Shown piece by piece: positions 51,286 to 60,512 of a stretch of DNA of 64,000 nucleotides (the stretch's first letter is position 1; every line of letters begins with the position of its first letter). Origin of the DNA: Runella sp. MFBS21 (GTDB lineage Bacteria; Bacteroidota; Bacteroidia; Cytophagales; Spirosomataceae); NCBI RefSeq assembly GCF_029433105.1, contig NZ_JARNTW010000014.1, forward strand, positions 1-64,000, given 5' to 3'. The notes under the pieces are model-generated. The model did no database searches. It worked only from the letters and a program-made list of their open reading frames with translations, and was not told the origin of the DNA. The position numbers and the translations under genes were made by a program.

Positions 51286-52143
51286 TTATTTTAGTTTCTT
51301 ATTAAAAAGCCCAATCGTTCGTTCCCAGGCCAATTTGGCAACGGCTTCGTTGTAGCGAGTGGGAGCGGTGTCGTTGTTGAAGGCGTGCTGTGCCCCTTCG
51401 TATATGTAGAGTTGATAATCAGTGCCCGCTTTTTTAAGGGCTTCTTCATAGGCCGGAATACCCGCATTGACTCGTTCGTCGAGCGCGCCATAATGTAGCA
51501 TCAAACTAGCTTTGATTTTGGGCACATCAGAGGCCTCGGCCTGACGCCCATAGTAGGCTACGGCGGCATTGAGGGTAGGTACATTGACTGCTAGCTGATT
51601 GGCCATCGCTCCGCCCCAGCAGAAACCCACACAGCCCGTTTTGCCAGTACAGTCGTTGCGACCTTTCAGATAATCAAAAGCTTTGACAAAATTGCTAAGG
51701 TTTTTCTTGGCGTCCAATTGACCAAAATAAGTACGTACTTGTTCGGCGTCGGCAGGCGTGCCTCCAAAAGGCGAAAGAGCATCGGGTGCAAGGGCAATAA
51801 ATCCCGCTAACGCTACCCGCCTTGTCACGTCTTCTATGTGAGGATTGATACCACGGTTTTCGTGGATGACTACTACGGCAGGATATTTGCCAGGAGCAGC
51901 TGGGCGTGCCAAATAGCCTTTCATTTGGGTGTCTTCTCCGGGATAAGTGATATTTTCGGTGATTAGACGCTCATCACTAGGTTTGACAGTAGTGGCATGT
52001 GCATAGTTAACTTCTAATAAAGGCAAAACCGCCATTGCTGCTGTAGTGCTACCTGTGAGCGTAGTGAGACGTTGTAAAAAATCATCTCTTTTAAGTGGCT
52101 TGTGGGTATATTCATCAAAAAGGTTTATGATACGTTGATCCAT
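51286..52143 (-). CDS. Dienelactone hydrolase family protein
   Basis: The 285-residue product has an alpha/beta-hydrolase layout with the DLH Cys nucleophile 'GCVGFCWGG' near residue 168, Asp in 'YGALDERVNAG' near 219 and His in 'GAQHAFNND' near 251. The N-terminus before the domain (about 1-60) is the extended form common in Bacteroidota, with a weakly hydrophobic 'TTAAMAVLPLLEV' stretch that may be a Tat-independent leader remnant. The real substrate is unknown. Confidence 0.88.
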   Translation of the reverse strand: MDQRIINLFDEYTHKPLKRDDFLQRLTTLTGSTTAAMAVLPLLEVNYAHATTVKPSDERLITENITYPGEDTQMKGYLARPAAPGKYPAVVVIHENRGINPHIEDVTRRVALAGFIALAPDALSPFGGTPADAEQVRTYFGQLDAKKNLSNFVKAFDYLKGRNDCTGKTGCVGFCWGGAMANQLAVNVPTLNAAVAYYGRQAEASDVPKIKASLMLHYGALDERVNAGIPAYEEALKKAGTDYQLYIYEGAQHAFNNDTAPTRYNEAVAKLAWERTIGLFNKKLK

Positions 52144-52270
52144 GTGCTAAGTGTTTAGGGATGATAAGTGGTTTGAAATGACTAATTTACGACTATTTTT
52201 CGATAAAATAGTTAAGTGATTTGTTTAAGATTTTGAACTGAAAATGCAGTGCCTATGGTACAAAAAGAGC

Positions 52271-52296
52271 TTACCCCAAACTATCACTTGGGGTAA
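52271..52296. repeat. Short inverted repeat TTACCCCAA / TTGGGGTAA
   Basis: A 9-bp perfect stem with a short loop lies in the gap between topA and the hydrolase gene. Its function is unclear. Part of it (TTGGGGTAAACAAT) also occurs at 3029-3042. Confidence 0.5.
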
Positions 52297-52376
52297 ACAA
52301 TGGTGCTGCGTCTTTGACGCAAACTAAATAGTTGATTTTTATCAGAAAATTATTTCAGGATTTTGCAAGTTAAACA

Positions 52377-52409
52377 AAAGCGCCGCCCGTATTTGACGAG
52401 CGACGCTAA
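52377..52409 (-). terminator. Terminator after topA
   Basis: On the minus strand, AGCGTCGCTCGT pairs with ACGGGCGGCGCT (12 bp with two G-U wobbles) around a 5-nt loop and is followed by TTTTGTTT. Confidence 0.75.
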
Positions 52410-52437
52410 GTTGAGATTTTAGAAAAGTCTTTAAAGT

Positions 52438-54900
52438 TTAGCTCCCAGCCAATTTTAGACAATCTTCTAATGTAAGTGTAGTAGGATCAGTATCTTTTGG
52501 AATCTTGATATTTCGCTTGCCTACCGCAATATAGGGACCATAAGGACCTCTCAATACTTTTACCGTTGGGTTCTCGGGAAACTCACGGATGGTTTTATTG
52601 TTTTCGACTTCGCGTTTTTTCTGAATGATTTCTAAAGCTTCTTCTCTCGTTAGGCTTTGTAAGGTTTTGCCTTTAGGTAAAGAATAATATTTATCATCAT
52701 GTTTGACATACGGTCCGTATCTACCAGTACCTGTGGTGAGAGGTTTACCTTCTAGCTCACCGAGGCCTTCGCCTTCATTGGCTAGGTCGCCACGCTTGAG
52801 ACGAATCACTTCTATGCAGCGTTCGGCTTCTACCGTATAGGGGTCGTCGTTGCGGTCGAGCGAATAATATTTGTCGTCGTGCTTGACATAAGGGCCATAT
52901 TTACCGACGCCAATAATCATAGCTTTATCTTCAAAAAATCCAACTTCGCGCGGAAGGGCAAACAGCTCTAAAGCTTCCTCTAAGGTAATGGTTTCGACGA
53001 GCTGACCTTTTTTGAGGTTAGCGTATTGGGGCTTGCTGTCTTCGGTGGCTTCGCCAATTTGGACATAGGGTCCAAATTTCCCAATTCTAGCCGAAACAGG
53101 CTTTCCGGATTTGGGATCGAGTCCTAGCTCTCTTGCTTCTGCTTTTTTAAGAATTTTGGAGCCTTCTACTTCTCCGATTTTTTGATGAAAGCCTTGATAA
53201 AAACCATCAATCATCTGTTGCCAAGAAAGCTTACCTTCTGCGATTTCGTCAAATTCTTTTTCGACATTGGCAGTAAACGAATAGTCAACCACATCAGGAA
53301 ACAACTCAACCAGAAAATCATTCACTACCATGCCTGTATTGGTGGGGAATAATTTTGCTTTTTCAGCACCAAAATTTTCTTTTCCTTTGGTTTCTTTGAT
53401 TTCGTTTTGTTTCAGAACCAGTTCTTTAAACTCTCTTTCTTGTCCCTTTTTATCTTGCTTGACTACATATTCTCGCTTGATAATGGTCGAGAGAGTAGGA
53501 GCATAAGTAGAAGGACGCCCAATGCCCATTTCTTCTAGTTGCTTGACCAAACTTGCTTCCGTAAAGCGAGGTTTGGGGCGCGAAAATTTTTGGGTTGCTT
53601 TGAGAAAATTGAGCAATAATGATTGTCCAATCTTGAGCGGAGGAAGCATCCCTTTGGTTTCTTCTTCTTCGTCGTCTTTAGATTCTAAATAAACTTTCAG
53701 AAATCCGTCAAATTTGATGATTTCTCCTTGGGCTATAAGTTCTTCGCTAGTGGTCGAAATCCCGACAGTGGCAATGGTGCGTTCGAGTTGCGCATCAGAC
53801 ATTTGGGAAGCGATGGCACGTTTCCAAATCAATTCATACAAACGCTGCTCGTTGCGGTCGTTGCTGGCTTTGAGTTCCCCAAAATTAGTAGGGCGGATGG
53901 CTTCGTGGGCCTCTTGAGCCGATTCTGATTTGGTTTTATAGACGCGTTGATAATGATATTTCTGTCCGTATTCGGTGATAATCTGGTCTTTGGCTTTTTG
54001 GAGCGCTTCTTCCGACAGGTTGGTGGAGTCGGTACGCATGTACGAAATCTTCCCAGCTTCGTAAAGCTTTTGGGCGACGGTCATGGTTTGGGATACCGAA
54101 AAACTCAACTTGCGAGAAGCTTCTTGCTGAAGGGTGGAAGTGGTAAAAGGTGGTGCAGGCGATTTCTTGCCGGGTTTTACTTCTAGATTTCGAATACTGA
54201 AAGTAGCTCCTTTACATTTTTCTAAAAAAGTACGAGCTTCTGCTTCAGTTTCAAAGTTTTTGGGCAATTCTGCTTCTAACACTTTGCCGCCTTCGAGGTC
54301 AAAACGCGCTGTTACTTTATAAGAAGATTTAGATTCGTGAGCATCTATATCACGTTCACGCTCTACAATAAGGCGCACAGCTACCGATTGTACCCGCCCT
54401 GCCGACAAAGCACTATTGTTACCTATTTTAATTTTGCGCCAAAGTACCGGTGATAGTTCATAACCCACAAGACGGTCCAATACCCGTCGGGCTTGCTGAG
54501 CATTCACCAAGTCCATATCGATAGAGCGTGGATTTTGAATCGCTTTTTGTAAAGCACCTTTCGTAATTTCACGAAATACGATTCGTTTGGTATTGTTTGA
54601 CAACCCTAATGCTTCCTTCAAATGCCACGAAATAGCTTCTCCCTCACGGTCGTCGTCAGTAGCTAGCCAAACCTCATCTGATGACTTGGCTATTTTTTTT
54701 AACTCATTGACAACCTTCGTTTTTTCGGGTGAAATTTCGTAAGCAGGAGCATATCCATTTTTAACATCTACGCCTAAGTCCTTATCAGGCAAATCACGAA
54801 CGTGACCGAAGCTTGATTTGACCGTGAAATCATTTCCGAGGTACCCTTCAATGGTTTTGGCCTTGGCCGGCGACTCTACAATTACTAAGTTTTTCGACAT
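52438..54900 (-). CDS. topA: DNA topoisomerase I (type IA)
   Basis: The 820-residue product carries the TOPRIM motifs ('LVIVESPAKAKTIEGYLG' at the start, 'ATDDDREGEAISWHL' near 80), the active-site tyrosine region 'YMRTDSTNLS' near 295 and 'GRPSTYAPTLSTI' near 470. Three or four C-terminal Toprim repeats follow ('GKYGPYVKHDDKYYSL', 'GRYGPYVKHDDKYYSL', 'LRGPYGPYIAVGKR'). The ATG at 54900 (MSKNLV) fits the family start; the upstream ATG at 54921 gives an odd leader. It relaxes negative supercoils and is an essential housekeeping gene. Confidence 0.95.
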   Translation of the reverse strand: MSKNLVIVESPAKAKTIEGYLGNDFTVKSSFGHVRDLPDKDLGVDVKNGYAPAYEISPEKTKVVNELKKIAKSSDEVWLATDDDREGEAISWHLKEALGLSNNTKRIVFREITKGALQKAIQNPRSIDMDLVNAQQARRVLDRLVGYELSPVLWRKIKIGNNSALSAGRVQSVAVRLIVERERDIDAHESKSSYKVTARFDLEGGKVLEAELPKNFETEAEARTFLEKCKGATFSIRNLEVKPGKKSPAPPFTTSTLQQEASRKLSFSVSQTMTVAQKLYEAGKISYMRTDSTNLSEEALQKAKDQIITEYGQKYHYQRVYKTKSESAQEAHEAIRPTNFGELKASNDRNEQRLYELIWKRAIASQMSDAQLERTIATVGISTTSEELIAQGEIIKFDGFLKVYLESKDDEEEETKGMLPPLKIGQSLLLNFLKATQKFSRPKPRFTEASLVKQLEEMGIGRPSTYAPTLSTIIKREYVVKQDKKGQEREFKELVLKQNEIKETKGKENFGAEKAKLFPTNTGMVVNDFLVELFPDVVDYSFTANVEKEFDEIAEGKLSWQQMIDGFYQGFHQKIGEVEGSKILKKAEARELGLDPKSGKPVSARIGKFGPYVQIGEATEDSKPQYANLKKGQLVETITLEEALELFALPREVGFFEDKAMIIGVGKYGPYVKHDDKYYSLDRNDDPYTVEAERCIEVIRLKRGDLANEGEGLGELEGKPLTTGTGRYGPYVKHDDKYYSLPKGKTLQSLTREEALEIIQKKREVENNKTIREFPENPTVKVLRGPYGPYIAVGKRNIKIPKDTDPTTLTLEDCLKLAGS

Positions 54901-54931
54901 GGTGGGTTGATTTAGTCCCATAAATTACTGT

Positions 54932-54964
54932 CAAATATAGGAGAGAATTATACAAAAAAACAAA
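54932..54964 (-). promoter_or_regulatory. Promoter of topA
   Basis: Minus-strand TTTG (54961-54964), a 21-nt spacer and TATATTTG (54932-54939) match the Bacteroidota -33/-7 consensus. The predicted start is near 54925, about 25 nt from the ATG. Confidence 0.7.
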
Positions 54965-55355
54965 GTGCAATTTTTTTGAACTGTTAGAAAGTAGACAAAT
55001 TAAGGCGTTTTTTGGGGGGGGCGTTTTAGAAAAGAAATGCTATGAGAACAAAGATTTAAGAAGAACAATGAGATTCGTAAATGTATTATAATGAGCTTGT
55101 TATGTATAAAAAAGGTGTGCTGGAGAGTGATATTTATTTTATTCTGTTTTTGGCAAGCTAAAAATATCTTGACAGACTGGTTAATTTTTTTGAATTTGGT
55201 AGGAAGAGACCGTTTGTAAGCCATAAAGATTCATAATGACAAACGTTTTTTTGGAAAAAAGAGGGAGAATTACCAAAAAAACAAAAGCATTCCTATCTTT
55301 ACTCGCTTGATTTAACCAACTATTAACCGACACTAAGCGCTATTTAACACACTTC
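54965..55355. other. AT-rich gap between topA and the nucleoside transporter
   Basis: About 390 bp with no convincing gene. It has a T6-G8 homopolymer junction at 55008-55021 (with GGCGTTTT on both sides), poly-A/T runs, and no clear promoter box within the usual distance of the gene at 55356. A weak TATCTTTA lies at 55294-55301. Confidence 0.5.
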
Positions 55356-56594
55356 ATGGAACGTTTTACTGGACTGATTGGTATTATTTTGATTTTAGGC
55401 CTTGCCTACGCACTTTCCAACAACCGAAAAGCTATCAATTACCGTACCGTAGGGGTTGGGCTTGGCCTTCAATTTGGGCTAGCGGTTTTTATTCTCAAGA
55501 CTTCAATTGGCCAAACCCTCTTCAATTGGTTGGGACAAGGAGTTCAAAAAGTCCTGAGTTTTTCTGACAAAGGTGCGGAGTTTGTTTTTAGTCCTCTGGT
55601 AAAACCTTCGATTCTCAACAAAGCTTTTGGCGCTGGCAATGATTTCATTTTTTTCTTTAGTATCGTTCCTACTATCATCTTCGTGGCGGTATTGGTCAAT
55701 ATCCTTTATCATATCGGCCTCATGCAACGCATTGTGGCGGTATTGGCGCGACTCATGAAGTGGCTCATGGGCGTTAGTGGCGCCGAGGCTTTGTCCAACG
55801 TAGCGAGTGCTTTTGTAGGCCAAGTAGAAGCTCAGATTATGATTAAGCCTTACTTAAAAGGAATGACTAATTCCGAGCTGTTGGCTTCTATGACGGGTAG
55901 TTTTGCTTGTATTGCAGGGGGCGTGATGGCTACCTATATTAAATTGGGTGTACCTGCTCCCTATTTGATTGCGGCAAGTTTGATGGCGGCTCCGGGGGCA
56001 TTGGTCATTTCAAAAATTGTATTTCCCGAAACCGAAACCTCCGAAACAAAGGGAGTTGTAAAGTTGGAAATCAAAAAATCTCATGCCAATCTGCTTGACG
56101 CTATTGCTGCCGGAGCAAGTGAAGGCTTGAAGGTAGGTTTCAATGTGATTGCGATGCTCATTGGGTTTATTGCTTTGATTGGGTTACTAGATTTCTTCTT
56201 GGGAAAAATCGGTGGTTTGTTTGCTTTCCCTACTCTAAGTCTCAATTTCTTATTGGGTAAGGTGTTTTCGGTATTTGCGTGGGCGATGGGTGTCCCTTCC
56301 AAAGACGTAGAAGTAGCGGGAGCGTTGATGGGTACCAAAATGGTTATTAATGAATTTGTCGCTTACCTTGATATGGTACATATTAAGGATACTCTTGATG
56401 CCAAAACCATCGCTATCACAAGTTTTGCGTTGTGTGGCTTTGCTAATTTTAGTTCTATCGCTATCCAAGTAGGAGGAATTAGTGAATTGGCTCCTAATCG
56501 TCGCTCCGACTTGGCTCGTCTTGGCTTCAAAGCGTTGATTTGTGGTACGTTGGCCTCTTATATGTCGGCTACTTTGGCGGGTTTGCTTTTATAA
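55356..56594 (+). CDS. Concentrative nucleoside transporter, NupC family
   Basis: The 412-residue polytopic protein has the NupC/CNT hallmarks: 'NKAFGAGNDFIFFFSIVPT' near 88, 'GVSGAEALSNVASAFVGQVEA' split near residues 143-163, 'PYLKGMTNSELLASMTGSFA' and, near 330, 'EFVAYLDMVHI', then 'FALCGFANFSSIAIQVGG'. It would couple nucleoside uptake to an ion gradient. It is monocistronic. Confidence 0.9.
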   Translation: MERFTGLIGIILILGLAYALSNNRKAINYRTVGVGLGLQFGLAVFILKTSIGQTLFNWLGQGVQKVLSFSDKGAEFVFSPLVKPSILNKAFGAGNDFIFFFSIVPTIIFVAVLVNILYHIGLMQRIVAVLARLMKWLMGVSGAEALSNVASAFVGQVEAQIMIKPYLKGMTNSELLASMTGSFACIAGGVMATYIKLGVPAPYLIAASLMAAPGALVISKIVFPETETSETKGVVKLEIKKSHANLLDAIAAGASEGLKVGFNVIAMLIGFIALIGLLDFFLGKIGGLFAFPTLSLNFLLGKVFSVFAWAMGVPSKDVEVAGALMGTKMVINEFVAYLDMVHIKDTLDAKTIAITSFALCGFANFSSIAIQVGGISELAPNRRSDLARLGFKALICGTLASYMSATLAGLLL

Positions 56595-56668
56595 TTAAAT
56601 ATTATACCTTTCCCCGAAAAAGGTAATTCAAACATTAACTTTCCCCGTCGGGGTGGGGATTTACTACT

Positions 56669-57451
56669 ATGGGACGTTCACGTTTTGGAGGTCGATTGTT
56701 GGTTGGCATTATTATGGCAATCGTGGCCTTGATTGGATATTTTAGTAAAACTCAGGTGAACCCCGTGACGGGCGAAAAACAACACGTAAATCTTACCCCG
56801 CAAGAAGAAGTTGCCTTGGGATTACAAAGTGCTCCCCAAATGGCCGCTGAATTTGGTGGTTTATACCAAGATACTAAAGTACAGGCTTTGGTCAAGAAGG
56901 TAGGACAAGGAATTGTACAAAATACGGAAGTAAAAAATTCGCCTTATCAATTTGACTTTCATGTATTGGCCGACCCCGAAACTATTAATGCTTTTGCCGT
57001 GCCAGGAGGGCAAATTTTCATTACGATGGGCTTGCTCAAACGCCTCAAAAGCGAAGATCAATTGGCGGGCGTGCTTGGGCATGAGATTGGTCATGTGGTA
57101 GGGCGGCACTCTGCCGAGCAAATGGCCAAGCAAGACCTTTTGGGAGGATTGGCAGGAGCGGCTTCAGTGGCTTTATCTGATCCCAATTCTCCTAATGGAA
57201 GTGCGTACATCGCACAGTATGTGGCCAACCTCGTCAATCTAAAATATGGTCGTGACGATGAACTCGAATCAGACGATTTTGGCGTAAAATACATGGTGGC
57301 TACTGGTCGCAATCCTGAGGCGATGATAGAAGTGATGGATATTTTGGCGCAAGCAGGTGGGCCTAACCGCCCTGCGGAATTTCAAAGTACCCATCCAAGT
57401 CCCGAAAACCGAGTCATGAAAATCAAAGAGGCAATGGCGAAGTATCGGTAG
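56669..57451 (+). CDS. M48-family membrane metalloprotease
   Basis: The 260-residue product has one N-terminal membrane helix (about 10-25) and a periplasmic M48 domain with 'GVLGHEIGHVVGRH' (His138, Glu139, His142) and the third zinc ligand Glu in 'DELESDDFGVKYM' near 200. It resembles BepA/LoiP-like proteases that act on outer-membrane proteins, without the TPR of BepA. An RNA hairpin CCCCGTCGGGG lies just upstream of the start. Confidence 0.88.
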   Translation: MGRSRFGGRLLVGIIMAIVALIGYFSKTQVNPVTGEKQHVNLTPQEEVALGLQSAPQMAAEFGGLYQDTKVQALVKKVGQGIVQNTEVKNSPYQFDFHVLADPETINAFAVPGGQIFITMGLLKRLKSEDQLAGVLGHEIGHVVGRHSAEQMAKQDLLGGLAGAASVALSDPNSPNGSAYIAQYVANLVNLKYGRDDELESDDFGVKYMVATGRNPEAMIEVMDILAQAGGPNRPAEFQSTHPSPENRVMKIKEAMAKYR

Positions 57452-57473
57452 AAAGATGCGTATCGTAAAATTC

Positions 57474-57502
57474 TTTGAGAATAGAAACGTTTTGTATTTT
57501 TA
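57474..57502 (+). promoter_or_regulatory. Promoter of the toxin-antitoxin pair
   Basis: TTTG at 57474-57477, a 17-nt spacer and TATTTTTA at 57495-57502 (last base off consensus) lie just upstream of the antitoxin start at 57518. Confidence 0.4.
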
Positions 57503-57517
57503 CTAAAAAGATAGAAA

Positions 57518-57763
57518 ATGAGCACTAAACTGACTTTAAATCTGGATAAAAGCGTAATAGAAAGTGCGAAGGATTATGCTAGAAGTCATCATACAAGTCT
57601 TTCGAAGCTGATAGAAAATTATTTAAATTCACTAATGGCAAAGGAGAAAAATGAAACTACTGTAAGTCCACTTGTAGAAAGTTTGACAGGAATCATTCCC
57701 CAAGATTCTGAGAATGAGAGTCAAAAGGAGTATTATGATTATTTAAGTAATAAGTATTCCTAA
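57518..57763 (+). CDS. Antitoxin of a PIN-type TA module
   Basis: The 81-residue product has an N-terminal ribbon-helix-helix-like start ('STKLTLNLDKSVIESAKDYA') followed by 'HHTSLSKLIENYLNSL', the pattern of short RHH/DUF6364 antitoxins, and a charged tail that would bind the toxin. Its stop overlaps the start of the toxin gene by 1 bp (TAATG), so the two are translationally coupled. Confidence 0.75.
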   Translation: MSTKLTLNLDKSVIESAKDYARSHHTSLSKLIENYLNSLMAKEKNETTVSPLVESLTGIIPQDSENESQKEYYDYLSNKYS

Positions 57764-58176
57764 TGAAGAAAATCTTTGTTGATACTAACATAATACTGGA
57801 TTTACTTCAAAAACGAGAAAGCTTCTATATGGAAGCACAAGAGCTTTTTACTTTGGCTGATAAAAACGAAGTAACGTTATATGTATCAGCATTAACACTT
57901 GCAAATATTCATTATTTACTTGCCAAACACTATGGTTCAATAGGAGCTAGAAAAATTATTGCTAAATTCAAAGTACTTGTTGAAGTGCTTGCTATGGATG
58001 ATAAGATTATAGAACTAGCTCTAGTCTCAGATTTTAGCGATTTTGAAGATGGAATTCAATACTATACTGCGCTCGAAAATAGCATGGAAGTGATTCTCAC
58101 AAGAAATAAAAAAGATTTTAAAAATGCTACCTTACCTGTGTTAACCGCCGGAGAATATCTCAGATTGTTCAAATAA
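57763..58176 (+). CDS. PIN-domain RNase toxin (VapC-like)
   Basis: The 137-residue product has a PIN fold with acidic residues: 'KIFVDTNIILDLLQKRESFY' (Asp6), 'LVSDFSDFEDGIQYYTALEN' (Asp/Glu cluster near 92-98) and 'ILTRNKKDF' near 115. The quartet of acidic residues suggests an active Mg-dependent RNase of the VapC group. It forms a pair with the antitoxin upstream. Confidence 0.85.
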   Translation: MKKIFVDTNIILDLLQKRESFYMEAQELFTLADKNEVTLYVSALTLANIHYLLAKHYGSIGARKIIAKFKVLVEVLAMDDKIIELALVSDFSDFEDGIQYYTALENSMEVILTRNKKDFKNATLPVLTAGEYLRLFK

Positions 58177-58229
58177 TTGAGCCGCGCTTTAGCACTTAAA
58201 TCAATCCCTAAACGGCGAATTTACTTACA

Positions 58230-60437
58230 ATGAACCCAAACTTCATGAAACAAACCCTTCTTGTCTTTGCCTTGTTTTTGTCGCAGCTGTCGCTGTGGGC
58301 GCAGTTTAACCGTGGTGTGCAGTGGACTAGTGATGGCAATGGCTACATCCGACTCGAAAATAAAGAGATTGTCCAATATAGTCTGCCCAATCTAGAAAAG
58401 AAAACGCTCGTATCGGCGCAGCAACTGACCCCCAAAGGACAAGCGGCCCCCCTTACTATTAGAAGTTATGCGTTTTCGCAAGATGGTCGTAAAATCTTGA
58501 TTTATACCAATACTGCTCGCGTATGGCGCTACGATACCCGGGGCGATTATTGGGTGCTGGACCTCGATAAAAATACCTTAACTCAATTGGGAAAAGGGCG
58601 TCCTACCTCTTCATTGATGTTTGCGAAGTTTTCGCCCGATAGCAAAAAAGTAGCCTACGTAAGTGAGCGCAATGTATACACCGAAGACTTAGCTACCGGA
58701 AAAATAACCGCCCTCACCAAAGACGGAACCACTCGCCTTATCAATGGTACGTTTGATTGGGTGTATGAAGAAGAGTTTGATTGCCGCGACGGCTTCCGTT
58801 GGAGTCCTGACAGTAAAAACATTGCCTACTGGCAAATCGACGCTACCAAGATTCGTAATTTCTTAATGATTAATAATACGGATTCGACTTATGCCTTCAA
58901 TGTACCAGTAGAATATCCCAAAGTCGGTGAACGCCCTTCTCCTTATCGAATAGGCGTAGTAAGCGCGGCTGGAGGGCCTACGAAGTGGATGAGTACCTTG
59001 GGCGACCCTGGCAATACCTACGTGCCACGCATGGAATGGGCCAATGCCAATGAGTTGATTATGCAACACCTCAACCGCAAGCAAAATGAATCTACAATCT
59101 TTTATGCCGACATCAAAACGGGCAAAATCACCCCTATTTATGTAGACAAAGATGATGCTTGGGTCGAAACCAAAAGTAGCTATTCTTGGAGTGATTCGCC
59201 AGAAGGCTGGGATTGGGTCAACGACAAAAAAGAGTTTTTGTGGCTAGGTGAAAAAGACGGTTGGCGGCATATTTATCGGATTTCGCGCGATGGTAAAACC
59301 GAAAAATGCCTTACCGTGGGTGACTATGATGTAATGTCGGTGGTGTCGGTGGATGAAAAAAATAACGTCATTTTCTTTACAGCTTCACCCGACAATGCCA
59401 CGCAGACGTATCTTTATAAGGTAAGTTTGGACGGAAGTGGTAAAGCCGAACGCGTTTCGCCTGCCGGCCAAGTGGGCACCCACCGCTACGATATTTCGGG
59501 TAATAGCCTCTGGGCTTCGCATTCGTTTTCGAATGCCAATACGCCTCCTATGAGTGAGTGGATACGCTTGCCAGAGCATAAGGCGCTCAAAGAATCGGAC
59601 GATATTGCTAAGAAATTGGCAGCGGCGGCTTCCACTCCCAAAAAAGTCGAATTTTTTAAAGTAAAAACCGACGACGGTATTGAGCTAGAGGGCTGGATGG
59701 TAAAACCTACTGATTTTGACCCTTCTAAAAAATACCCCATTGTATTTACCGTTTATGGCGAACCCGCAGGCTCTACCGTCAAAGACAGCTGGGGCACCGG
59801 ACGCAATGGATTGTACGTGGGTGATATGGCCAAAGACGGATACATCTACGCTTCTGTTGACAATCGCGGTACGCCTTCACCTCGTGGGCGGGCTTGGCGT
59901 AAGGCTATTTATCGTAAAATTGGCATTGTCAATATCCGTGATTTGGCAATGGGAGCTAAGGCTATTTTTGCCCAAAACGCATTTATTGACACAAGCCGCG
60001 TAGCGGTTCACGGCTGGAGTGGCGGTGGGTCTTCTACGCTCAATTTACTTTTTCAATACCCTGATTTGTTTAAAACAGGAATTTCGGTAGCAGCCGTAGC
60101 CGACCAACTCAGCTATGATAATATCTATCAAGAAAGATACATGGGAATTCCGCAAGAAAACCGCGAAGATTTTGTGGCTGGCTCGCCTATTAGTCACGCT
60201 AAAAATCTGCGCCCGACCCAAAACCTTCTCTATATTCATGGTACGGGCGACGATAATGTGCATTACCAAAATGCTGAAAAGCTTGTCAATGAGCTTGTAA
60301 AATATAATAAACAGTTTCAGTTTATGCCTTATCCCAACCGCTCGCACGGGATTTATGAGGGAGAAGGAACTTCACGGCACTTGCATACGCTTTTTACCAA
60401 ATACTTAAAAGAACATTGCCCCCCCGGAGCTAGATAA
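58230..60437 (+). CDS. Exported dipeptidyl-peptidase IV-like serine peptidase (S9)
   Basis: The 735-residue product has a signal peptide (the core 'LLVFALFLSQLSLWAQ' fits best from the internal Met at 58245), an eight-bladed DPP-IV-type propeller (about 30-480; 'FKFSPDSKKVAYV'-like blades and 'YEEEFDCRDGFRWSPDSK') and a C-terminal alpha/beta-hydrolase domain. The Ser is in 'HGWSGGGSS' near 592, the Asp in 'HGTGDDNVHY' near 674 and the His in 'PNRSHGIYEG' near 708. The Glu pair that binds the substrate N-terminus (YEEEF) is present, so X-Pro dipeptide release is likely. It ends before a terminator. Confidence 0.92.
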   Translation: MNPNFMKQTLLVFALFLSQLSLWAQFNRGVQWTSDGNGYIRLENKEIVQYSLPNLEKKTLVSAQQLTPKGQAAPLTIRSYAFSQDGRKILIYTNTARVWRYDTRGDYWVLDLDKNTLTQLGKGRPTSSLMFAKFSPDSKKVAYVSERNVYTEDLATGKITALTKDGTTRLINGTFDWVYEEEFDCRDGFRWSPDSKNIAYWQIDATKIRNFLMINNTDSTYAFNVPVEYPKVGERPSPYRIGVVSAAGGPTKWMSTLGDPGNTYVPRMEWANANELIMQHLNRKQNESTIFYADIKTGKITPIYVDKDDAWVETKSSYSWSDSPEGWDWVNDKKEFLWLGEKDGWRHIYRISRDGKTEKCLTVGDYDVMSVVSVDEKNNVIFFTASPDNATQTYLYKVSLDGSGKAERVSPAGQVGTHRYDISGNSLWASHSFSNANTPPMSEWIRLPEHKALKESDDIAKKLAAAASTPKKVEFFKVKTDDGIELEGWMVKPTDFDPSKKYPIVFTVYGEPAGSTVKDSWGTGRNGLYVGDMAKDGYIYASVDNRGTPSPRGRAWRKAIYRKIGIVNIRDLAMGAKAIFAQNAFIDTSRVAVHGWSGGGSSTLNLLFQYPDLFKTGISVAAVADQLSYDNIYQERYMGIPQENREDFVAGSPISHAKNLRPTQNLLYIHGTGDDNVHYQNAEKLVNELVKYNKQFQFMPYPNRSHGIYEGEGTSRHLHTLFTKYLKEHCPPGAR

Positions 60438-60453
60438 GCTTTTCTCAACAATC

Positions 60454-60488
60454 AATCCCGAACAGCCCCAAAGCGTTCGGGATTTTTT
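60454..60488 (+). terminator. Intrinsic terminator after the DPP-IV-like gene
   Basis: AATCCCGAAC pairs with GTTCGGGATT, followed by a run of six T. The T-run overlaps the -7 box of the next gene. Confidence 0.8.
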
Positions 60489-60495
60489 ATCTTTG
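60488..60495 (+). promoter_or_regulatory. -7 box of the Uma2 gene
   Basis: TATCTTTG matches TAnnTTTG and starts within the T-tract of the upstream terminator. The predicted start lies about 12 nt before the ATG at 60513. No -33 TTG was seen at the usual distance. Confidence 0.4.
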
Positions 60496-60512
60496 CATAA
60501 ACCTATATTACT

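Noticed and set aside
55000-55224. 74-aa minus-strand open frame between topA and the transporter
   Set aside because: Low-complexity Lys/Ile/Phe-rich sequence with no start context or domain; AT-rich gap DNA gives such frames by chance.
57518-58176. Toxin-antitoxin pair as part of the T6SS effector set
   Set aside because: The overlapping RHH antitoxin and PIN toxin form a standard VapBC-type module 13 kb from the core, among housekeeping genes.
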